From assembly GCA_947441875.1 (NCBI GenBank), contig CANEUR010000073.1, positions 1-5,834 of the forward strand: 5,834 nucleotides of DNA. The letters run 5' to 3'. Positions within the stretch are counted from its first letter, which is position 1, and every line of letters begins with the position of its first letter. A program made the position numbers and the translations under genes. The notes below the pieces were generated by a model. That model was given only the letters and a program-made list of their open reading frames with translations. It had not been told where the DNA came from and did no database searches. This document shows positions 1 to 4,908 of the stretch, piece after piece. The stretch is from Rickettsiales bacterium (GTDB taxonomy: Bacteria > Pseudomonadota > Alphaproteobacteria > Rickettsiales > UBA1997).

Positions 1-236
1 GTACCGTTAAATCCTCTTAAAAAATGATAACTTATTTTTTTAGTATGTAGTATTTTTTTGTAATCTTGAATAAATAATGGTAAGAAAAAAATCACACTAA
101 ATAAATTTCGCATCAAAACTATAAAAGAGCTATGAAATGTACCAGATAAAAACCTCACCATGGCAACTAAAATTGATGCTAGAAAACATGCTACGATCAT
201 ATAAAATATGCCTTGCATTTTTTTATTTTTTAACAT
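1..236 (-). CDS. EamA/DMT-family transporter, N-terminal part (runs off the window)
   Basis: Reading the minus strand from an ATG at 236-234 gives 78 codons open to the window edge. The frame is easily missed because it is truncated. It starts MLKNKKMQGIFYMIVACF, has a first hydrophobic segment at about residues 9-31 and a second at about 38-57. The loop-helix text SSFIVLMRNLFSVIFFLPLF matches the conserved 'ffRn-lf-llpl' region of EamA (drug/metabolite transporter) proteins, and SYHFLRGFNG near residue 75 matches the start of the third helix. The family has ten inner-membrane helices. Members in intracellular alphaproteobacteria include S-adenosylmethionine importers, but the substrate cannot be read from this fragment. 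The ATG overlaps the last 7 nt of the helicase gene, suggesting cotranscription and coupled translation. Met7 (218) or Met13 (200) are alternative starts; none has a Shine-Dalgarno motif. The family call is fairly sure, the substrate is inference. Confidence 0.78.
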   Translation of the reverse strand, partial: MLKNKKMQGIFYMIVACFLASILVAMVRFLSGTFHSSFIVLMRNLFSVIFFLPLFIQDYKKILHTKKISYHFLRGFNG

Positions 237-1510
237 AGAATATTTTGATAAAATTCGATAACTTGTTGATTTGCAGTAATTTTATTAAAATCAATAGAAT
301 CAATAAATACACCTTCTAAAAATCTCGCCCTTGATAAAGCAACATAAGCCTGCCCTGCATCAAAAACATAATTTAGATCGCATTTTATTTTATCAAGAGT
401 TAAGCCTTGTGATTTATGAATAGTAATAGACCAAGCTAAAACTAATGGAATTTGCACCAACGAAGCCTCTATTTCTATTGCTTTAGTAGCAAGATTGAGT
501 TTTTCGATATTCCAAGTTTCAGGGGCGATAGTATAACTTTTTTGATTAGCAAATTCAACTATTGGGTAATTTTTTTTATTAGCAAAATCTTTGACAATAC
601 CAATTGAGCCATTGACTATACCTTCTTTTTGCAACGAATTTTTAATCATCATCACTTGAGCGCCAATTTTTAAAGTAAGATTTTCATAGGCTAAGCAATT
701 TTTTTTCAGAAAAGCAATTTTATTTTCATTACCTTTATAAGTAGCACTAAAAGTTTTGGCTTCGGCGGTAATTTGTTGTAAAAATTGTTGGTTAATTTCA
801 TCGGCTCGTTGATTATGAGTGGTGAGAACTGTGGGTTTGATAGTGGGAGAATTGTCTTTCAGAGCAACTCTTGAACTAAGTAATTGCTTTACCTCTTCGT
901 TAATATTGCCAAAACGAATATGATTTAAAATTTCAACAAATTTAGCATCGGACTGACGAAAACTTTGATTTAAAACAACATTTTTTAAGTTAAGATCTTG
1001 CCAAGTTTGGCTACTAAAACAATATTGAGTGTTGCTTTTGTTGTTAGACACAGGAGGTAATTGTAAAAAATCGCCAAACAACAGCACTTGCAAACCACCC
1101 ATTGGTTTATGATTTTTTCTAACTTTTTGTAAAACCTGATTTAATAAATCAAAAACTTCGGCCGAAATCATCGATATTTCATCGATAATAAGGCAATTAG
1201 CAACCTTGATACGTTGTTTAATTTTACTAAATTTAAAAGAATTAAAATTTTCTAGAATATGTTCTAATGGTTGATTTGCAAAACCAATGCCAGACCAAGA
1301 ATGAATTGTTGAGCCACCAATATTTACCGCAGAAATACCAGTGCTAGCAGTTATTTCTAAACCTAATTGAGAGTAGTTATTTTTAAGAAAATTAATAAGA
1401 TAAGATTTTCCACAACCTGCGCCACCTGAAATAAAAACATTTTCACCTAATAAAAAATAATTTACAGCACTTTGTTGTAAATTAGACAACTCGTTTTTTT
1501 GTATATTCAT
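230..1510 (-). CDS. Compact Pif1-family DNA helicase (SF1B, 5'-3')
   Basis: A complete 426-residue superfamily 1 helicase. The motifs are present in order. Walker A is GGAGCGKS (29-36) and motif Ia is TASTGISAVNIGGSTIHSW (54-72), with the family's 'G-TIHS' text. Walker B is DEISM (110-114), motif III is GDFLQLPPV (146-154) and motif IV is LNQSFRQ (180-186). LKIGAQVMMIKN (280-291) and VNGSIGIV (299-306) follow, then motif V with IHKSQGLTLD (364-373) and motif VI with YVALSRAR (389-396). Pif1 enzymes translocate 5'-3' on single-stranded DNA and clear G-quadruplexes, R-loops and stalled forks. No extra N- or C-terminal domain is present, so this is little more than the helicase core. No RecD2 N-terminal region or AddA/UvrD arrangement is seen. 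It lies downstream of the DsbA-family gene across a hairpin and overlaps the transporter start by 7 nt. The ATG at 1510 has no Shine-Dalgarno motif, but Walker A begins only 28 residues in, so the start is well placed. Confidence 0.95.
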   Translation of the reverse strand: MNIQKNELSNLQQSAVNYFLLGENVFISGGAGCGKSYLINFLKNNYSQLGLEITASTGISAVNIGGSTIHSWSGIGFANQPLEHILENFNSFKFSKIKQRIKVANCLIIDEISMISAEVFDLLNQVLQKVRKNHKPMGGLQVLLFGDFLQLPPVSNNKSNTQYCFSSQTWQDLNLKNVVLNQSFRQSDAKFVEILNHIRFGNINEEVKQLLSSRVALKDNSPTIKPTVLTTHNQRADEINQQFLQQITAEAKTFSATYKGNENKIAFLKKNCLAYENLTLKIGAQVMMIKNSLQKEGIVNGSIGIVKDFANKKNYPIVEFANQKSYTIAPETWNIEKLNLATKAIEIEASLVQIPLVLAWSITIHKSQGLTLDKIKCDLNYVFDAGQAYVALSRARFLEGVFIDSIDFNKITANQQVIEFYQNILC

Positions 1511-1549
1511 AAAAATCTAAACTAAACAAGGGGCAAAATAAGCCCCTTG
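1511..1549 (-). terminator. Rho-independent terminator after the DsbA-family gene
   Basis: Stem CAAGGGGC (1527-1534) pairs perfectly with GCCCCTTG (1542-1549) around a 7-nt loop. Read on the minus strand, the stem is followed by a T-rich tail, TTTAGTTTAGATTTTT (1526-1511). On the plus strand the stem is followed by CATGC and a run of A, so the signal is oriented for minus-strand transcripts. It starts 14 nt after the stop codon of the DsbA-family gene and is a conspicuous GC-rich patch in an AT-rich region. The tail is interrupted by A and G, so termination may be incomplete. It ends directly against the helicase ATG. Confidence 0.7.
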
Positions 1550-1563
1550 CATGCTAAAAAAAA

Positions 1564-2412
1564 CTATTTTTTTTCTCTGATAGCTTTAATTTTTTCTTGT
1601 AAAGATGATTTATCAACTGCTCCAGGAATAAGCTCTTCGCCAACCACAAAACCAGGAGTGCCAGAAATACCAATAGAAGAACCTAATTCAATACTGCTGT
1701 TAATGATTTTTTCAATTTCATCTTTTTTATTAGAAAGAGTTTTTTCTAGTTCAGCAACATTAACACCAGCAGATTTGGCAGCTTTCAAAGCGGCAGATTT
1801 ACCTTTTTCTTTGGTTTTCATCATCTCATCGTGGAAAGCCTTAAAAGCTTTTGGATTTACCATATTAACTGCTGTTGAAACTTTGGCCATTTCAAGAGAT
1901 TCTTGGCCTAAAATTGGGAATTCGCGGTAAATAACTCGTACTTTAGAATCGGATTTAATTAAATCTTCAACAGAAGCTTGAGCTTTTTTGCAATATCCAC
2001 AGTTATAATCGTAGAATTCAACAATAGAAACATCGTAACCAGCTGGAGCATATTCACCTGCAACTTTACTATTAAATAGCTCATCTTTTTTAGCACCAAT
2101 GTTTTTTTGTGCATTTTTTTGTTGCTCTTCTTGAGCTTTTTTATACATATTTTGCACAGATTCTAAGATAGCTTGCGGATTATTTTCAACCCATTTAGCT
2201 ACAACCTCTTCAACATCTTTTACTTCGCTTACATTTTTATTAGGATCAAGACCGCTACCTTTTTTTTCGGTTGCATTTTCGGTAGCAACATTTGATTTAT
2301 TAGAAAATTTCTGATAACCAAAATAAGCACCGCCAATAATAGCAAGGCCAGCAATACCAGCAATTGCTAATTTAATTAAAAATTGTTTATTGTTAGATTG
2401 TAAAAAAGACAT
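1564..2412 (-). CDS. Membrane-anchored DsbA-family thiol oxidoreductase (ScsC/Com1-like)
   Basis: The product has 282 residues. After a short polar N-terminus there is one hydrophobic segment (about 13-33, KLAIAGIAGLAIIGGAYFGY) with basic residues before it, fitting an uncleaved signal anchor with the rest in the periplasm. A linker rich in charged residues (about 40-65) precedes a helical region (68-105, including VENNPQAILESVQ) that resembles the N-terminal domain of ScsC-type proteins. The thioredoxin domain follows, with FYDYNCGYCKK containing the redox pair C138-G-Y-C141 and the cis-proline loop GTPGFVVG (P253). The inserted helical domain spans roughly 175-245. Family members oxidise or isomerise disulfides in envelope proteins; relatives include Wolbachia alpha-DsbA and Coxiella Com1. 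ScsC N-terminal regions can trimerise, and whether this one does is inference. No dsbB or dsbD partner is in the window. It diverges from rnhB and ends in a hairpin terminator. The ATG has no Shine-Dalgarno motif. Confidence 0.93.
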   Translation of the reverse strand: MSFLQSNNKQFLIKLAIAGIAGLAIIGGAYFGYQKFSNKSNVATENATEKKGSGLDPNKNVSEVKDVEEVVAKWVENNPQAILESVQNMYKKAQEEQQKNAQKNIGAKKDELFNSKVAGEYAPAGYDVSIVEFYDYNCGYCKKAQASVEDLIKSDSKVRVIYREFPILGQESLEMAKVSTAVNMVNPKAFKAFHDEMMKTKEKGKSAALKAAKSAGVNVAELEKTLSNKKDEIEKIINSSIELGSSIGISGTPGFVVGEELIPGAVDKSSLQEKIKAIREKK

Positions 2413-2490
2413 AGTAAATGTTTGTTAATTGTTTGTATAAAATTAAACTACCTATATATAAAAATATTTTACTAGATAGATTTAAACATA

Positions 2491-2518
2491 ATTTTATGAT
2501 AGCATTTTAAATAAACAA
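2491..2518 (-). promoter_or_regulatory. Possible promoter for the DsbA-family gene
   Basis: On the minus strand, TTGTTT (2518-2513) and TAAAAT (2496-2491) are separated by 16 nt, an acceptable sigma-70-like pair, with a predicted leader of about 70 nt to the ATG at 2412. The spacer is so AT-rich that similar boxes arise easily, and alternatives such as TATACA at 2439-2434 lack a good -35. I found no convincing plus-strand pair for rnhB: TATGAT (2495-2500) and TATAAA (2533-2538) both lack a matching -35. Confidence 0.3.
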
Positions 2519-2561
2519 TATTAAAATGACAATATAAAAATTCTAGATTAAAAAAAAAATA

Positions 2562-3173
2562 ATGCAACCATCTTTTTTAATTGAAAAACAATTTAATAAT
2601 AAACTAGTTGTAGGTATCGATGAAGTTGGTCGAGGATCTCTTGCTGGCCCAGTGGTTTCTTGCTGTGTTTTAGTTAATCAAAAACACAATTATAATTATT
2701 TTCCACAAATTAACGATTCAAAAAAAATTAATTCTGCCACTAGAAAAATATTAGCTAATCACCTGATGATTGATATGCAATTTGGGCTTGGTATTGTTGA
2801 TAGTTTAACTATTGATAGAATCAACATTTTACAAGCAACTAAAATGGCAATGCATCTTGCTTACCTAGATTTTTGTTTTAAATACAACTTTCAGCCAGAT
2901 GTTTTACTTATCGATGGTAATATTAAACCTTTTTCACTAGAAAAACAAATTATTTTACCTATCATAAAAGGCGATAGCAAAAGTCTTTCTATTGCTTCGG
3001 CATCAATCATTGCCAAAGAAATTCGTGATGAAATTTTAACAAAATATCATCAGCAATTTTCAATGTATCATTTTAATACAAACTACGGATATCTTACTTT
3101 GCAACATAAATTAGCTATAAAAAAATTTGGTCTTTGCCCAATTCATCGTCAATCATTTAAAATTAAACTATGA
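2562..3173 (+). CDS. rnhB: Ribonuclease HII
   Basis: The product has 203 residues, normal for bacterial RNase HII. GIDEVGRGSLAGP (18-30) holds the first two acidic metal ligands, D20 and E21. DSKK (52-55) is the substrate-contact motif. LIDGN (116-120) gives D118, and KGDSKSLSIASASIIAKEIRD (136-156) gives D138, which corresponds to E. coli D126 by spacing. The conserved C-terminal NYGY (174-177) and PIHRQSF (193-199) are present, so the enzyme should be active. It cleaves 5' of ribonucleotides in duplex DNA, starting ribonucleotide excision repair and helping remove RNA primers in the cytoplasm. It overlaps tsaC by 4 nt (ATGA), so the two are very likely one transcript with coupled translation. 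The ATG follows a run of nine A and a T rather than a Shine-Dalgarno motif. The glycine-rich active-site motif begins 17 residues in, which supports this start. Confidence 0.97.
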   Translation: MQPSFLIEKQFNNKLVVGIDEVGRGSLAGPVVSCCVLVNQKHNYNYFPQINDSKKINSATRKILANHLMIDMQFGLGIVDSLTIDRINILQATKMAMHLAYLDFCFKYNFQPDVLLIDGNIKPFSLEKQIILPIIKGDSKSLSIASASIIAKEIRDEILTKYHQQFSMYHFNTNYGYLTLQHKLAIKKFGLCPIHRQSFKIKL

Positions 3174-3775
3174 TAATTTCGCAATATAATAAAAATGCAA
3201 TCAATCTGGCCATAACCCAACTTCAGCAACAAAAAGCAATTGCTCTTCCAACCGATACAATCTATGGTTTAGCAGTTGATGCCAGTAGCGTTAAGGCGGT
3301 TGAAACTCTTTATGAATTAAAAAAAAGAGACAATCAAAAACCCGTCGCTATTTTTGTGCAGAATTTAGCCATGGCAAGAGAAATTTTTACTTTTAATACA
3401 TTGGCCGAAAAAATTGCTAATTTATACATGCCTGGAAAAATCACCATAATTTTAAATGTTAAAGAAAATAATTTTAGTTTAGCTAAAAATCTTAATTACA
3501 ACAATAATAAAATTGGTTTTCGTTATGTAAATAGTTTTTTTATGGCAAAATTACTAGAAATTTACCAAAAACCTTTAGCAGTAACAAGTGCCAATATCTC
3601 TGGTTTTGAGGTGGCAAAATCAGCCCAAGATATTGCTAAAATTTTTAATTTAGAACTAATTATTGATAGTGAAGAAATTTGCAATAATTTGGCATCAACA
3701 GTTGTTGAAATCACAGAAAATAATTTAAAAATTTTACGTCAAGGAGAAGTTATACCAATTCCCATCTTTAAATAA
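3170..3775 (+). CDS. tsaC: L-threonylcarbamoyladenylate synthase (TsaC/YrdC type)
   Basis: The product has 201 residues, a single YrdC/Sua5 domain without the C-terminal Sua5 domain, so it is of the TsaC type. Motifs are ALPTDTIYGLAVDA (25-38), KKRDNQKPVAIFV (51-63, the K-x-R substrate-binding stretch), MPGKITIIL (87-95), SANISG (140-145), STVVEI (176-181) and ILRQGEV (188-194). The enzyme makes threonylcarbamoyl-AMP from threonine, bicarbonate and ATP. TsaB/TsaD/TsaE then use it to form t6A37 on tRNAs reading ANN codons, an essential cytoplasmic step. Most homologs have WPGP-T in the third motif, whereas M87 and K90 replace W and the second P here. All other key motifs are kept, so I expect function. 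The start ATG overlaps the rnhB stop as ATGA, indicating translational coupling. It ends 26 bp from the convergent orphan gene with no clear terminator between. Confidence 0.94.
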   Translation: MIISQYNKNAINLAITQLQQQKAIALPTDTIYGLAVDASSVKAVETLYELKKRDNQKPVAIFVQNLAMAREIFTFNTLAEKIANLYMPGKITIILNVKENNFSLAKNLNYNNNKIGFRYVNSFFMAKLLEIYQKPLAVTSANISGFEVAKSAQDIAKIFNLELIIDSEEICNNLASTVVEITENNLKILRQGEVIPIPIFK

Positions 3776-3801
3776 TCAAAATAACTTCATATTTATTAAT
3801 T

Positions 3802-4788
3802 TTAATCTTTAGTGTTATATCTTGCACAATCACTTATTGAAGATGCCACCGGATAATTACTAGATGTATAAGGTTTTTCTTGTCGCAATTTTTTCGATTC
3901 TTGTGCCAAATATTCAGTCATTTCATTAGGTATTTTATTACCTTTTGGAACTTGCAATATATGGCTAACAGCTTCATTAAATGCTCTTAAAGACTTATCA
4001 AATAATTCTTGATAATTCTTACCAGAAACCACCTGCAAACCTTTTAACTTTGTTTCATAACATTGATCACCAATTATAGCGCTGTCTCCAATCGTAATGC
4101 TATCTCCAATCAAAGATTTATAACTTGCTTCTCTTCGTCTTTTTTTCTCATCGCTTTTTAACACTCCATCATATTCAGCAACAATAAGAAAAGTATCATT
4201 ATTTTTTTTATTGCACAGCACACAGATAAGATCTGCAGATCCAACTGCAAAACATCTATCAACGCCTAAAATAAAACGCTCGAAACAATGAGAGATTTCC
4301 AAATCAGGATGAGTAAAAGTATTAATTTTAAGAGCTATATCAAGTGTTGTAAGAAATTGTGATTCACTCACTGTTTGTGTTTTTGTAAACATATGAAGAT
4401 CTTGCAATAATTCAGCTGCTGTTGCAACGCTTCCTTCACGATTTTCAGCTATTTTTGTTACAAATTGTCTTTCCAGTACTTTATCATTAAATTCGGCAAG
4501 CTTATCTAAAACATGGCTCAATTCTATCATTATCATATAAATTTCTTTATTCAATAAATATCTTTGACCGTAAGGTGTCTGATATTTAGGATGTAACTCC
4601 AGTAGTGACTCGAATAATTCTCTGACATGTTCTGGCTGGTCAGGATATGGTTTTTCTACCATTTTTAACGAAGGAGATTTAAAATCTGAATATAGTGCAT
4701 AAGCCCGTATCATTGTAACAATATTGCTAATGTTTTGAGGATCGTTAACAAAATTTAAAATTTGTTGTTTGGTTTGTGGAAATGGCAT
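3802..4788 (-). CDS. Uncharacterised 328-residue protein; possible degenerate PD-(D/E)XK-like core
   Basis: I do not recognise this protein. It has no signal peptide or membrane segment, so it is probably cytoplasmic. Residues 1-155 look mainly alpha-helical. A central part reads GSADLICVL (183-191), a turn rich in K/N/D, then FLIVAEYDG (200-208). This strand-hairpin-strand layout with D186 and E205 resembles PD-(D/E)XK nucleases, but the expected lysine is D207. A basic stretch KKRRREASYK (215-224) follows, then three hexapeptide-like units IGDSIT-IGDSAI-IGDQCY (227-244). Next comes a helix-rich segment (258-280) and a polar tail ending SSISDCARYNTKD. The reading frame is intact over 987 nt, and a strong promoter pair lies upstream, which supports a real gene. 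The start at 4788 is the first ATG after that promoter, with no Shine-Dalgarno motif. It sits between dapE and the convergent tsaC and looks like an accessory or lineage-specific gene. Function is unknown and the nuclease idea is tentative. Confidence 0.8.
   Translation of the reverse strand: MPFPQTKQQILNFVNDPQNISNIVTMIRAYALYSDFKSPSLKMVEKPYPDQPEHVRELFESLLELHPKYQTPYGQRYLLNKEIYMIMIELSHVLDKLAEFNDKVLERQFVTKIAENREGSVATAAELLQDLHMFTKTQTVSESQFLTTLDIALKINTFTHPDLEISHCFERFILGVDRCFAVGSADLICVLCNKKNNDTFLIVAEYDGVLKSDEKKRRREASYKSLIGDSITIGDSAIIGDQCYETKLKGLQVVSGKNYQELFDKSLRAFNEAVSHILQVPKGNKIPNEMTEYLAQESKKLRQEKPYTSSNYPVASSISDCARYNTKD
4057..4110 (-). repeat. Three 18-nt tandem units inside the orphan gene
   Basis: On the minus strand the units are ATTGGAGATAGCATTACG (4110-4093), ATTGGAGACAGCGCTATA (4092-4075) and ATTGGTGATCAATGTTAT (4074-4057). 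The first 12 nt of units 1 and 2 differ at one base; unit 3 is more diverged. They encode IGDSIT, IGDSAI and IGDQCY, in frame with the gene. Confidence 0.8.
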
Positions 4789-4811
4789 AATATTTTTATA
4801 ATAATAGATAG

Positions 4812-4835
4812 AAAATATTTTATTATAAATTTATT
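4812..4835. repeat. 24-bp direct repeat, copy 1
   Basis: A 24-nt all-A/T sequence is identical to 4870-4893, offset by 58 bp; the flanking bases differ on both sides. It contains two perfect 10-bp palindromes, AAAATATTTT (4812-4821) and ATAAATTTAT (4825-4834). On the minus strand it contributes the TATAAT of the orphan gene's likely promoter. Confidence 0.85.
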
Positions 4836-4850
4836 CATTTTATATTTCAA
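4822..4850 (-). promoter_or_regulatory. Sigma-70-like promoter of the orphan gene (proximal)
   Basis: On the minus strand, TTGAAA (4850-4845) and a perfect TATAAT (4827-4822) are separated by exactly 17 nt. Transcription would start near 4815, giving a leader of about 27 nt before the ATG at 4788. The -10 box lies within direct-repeat copy 1. The match is the best in the window, though AT-rich DNA raises the chance of false hits. Confidence 0.6.
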
Positions 4851-4861
4851 TAGTTATATTT

Positions 4862-4880
4862 TAAAATAAAAAATATTTTA
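4862..4880 (-). terminator. Weak AT-only hairpin just after dapE
   Basis: TAAAATA (4862-4868) and TATTTTA (4874-4880) form a perfect 7-bp inverted repeat around five A (plus strand), immediately after the dapE stop. The stem has no G or C and no clean T tail follows on the minus strand, so termination would be weak at best. Partial read-through from dapE into the orphan gene is plausible. Confidence 0.25.
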
Positions 4881-4893
4881 TTATAAATTTATT
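4870..4893. repeat. 24-bp direct repeat, copy 2 (overlaps the dapE 3' end)
   Basis: This is the second identical copy. It covers the last three sense codons and the TAA stop of dapE (4883-4881) plus 11 nt downstream. Because it is partly coding, copy 2 is the likelier ancestral one and copy 1 a duplicate; that direction is inference. Confidence 0.85.
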
Positions 4894-4908
4894 GCCACTT
4901 TTTGTAAA
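4880..4908 (-). promoter_or_regulatory. Second promoter-like pair in the dapE 3' end (distal)
   Basis: On the minus strand, TTTACA (4908-4903, one mismatch to TTGACA) and TATAAT (4885-4880) are separated by 17 nt. The -10 lies in direct-repeat copy 2 and overlaps the dapE stop codon. It would give a second, longer transcript of the orphan gene. Confidence 0.35.

Noticed and set aside
1..229. Apparent non-coding stretch left of the helicase
   Set aside because: The minus strand is open across it and encodes a recognisable EamA transporter N-terminus, so it is a truncated gene, not a spacer.
230..1510. Helicase as RecD2 or a conjugative TraA-type relaxase helicase
   Set aside because: The motif order and text (TIHSW, DEISM, GDFLQLPP, HKSQGLTLD) and the compact length fit Pif1. 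There is no relaxase domain or RecD2 N-terminal extension.
1527..1549. CRISPR-like or recombination-site repeat
   Set aside because: The short inverted repeat occurs once in the window, and a T-rich tail just after a stop codon explains it as a terminator.
1547..1930. Plus-strand open frame of 127 codons
   Set aside because: It lies antisense within the DsbA-family gene and its terminator. The opposite strand encodes a protein with clear catalytic motifs, and this frame shows no recognisable domain.
2413..2561. Small RNA or riboswitch in the divergent spacer
   Set aside because: The sequence is strongly A/T with no GC-paired stem or conserved aptamer-like pattern; only weak promoter-like boxes can be supported.
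3776..3801. Shared terminator in the convergent tsaC/orphan gap
   Set aside because: Only a 5-bp A/T inverted repeat (AATAA...TTATT) is visible, which is not distinguishable from background at this base composition.
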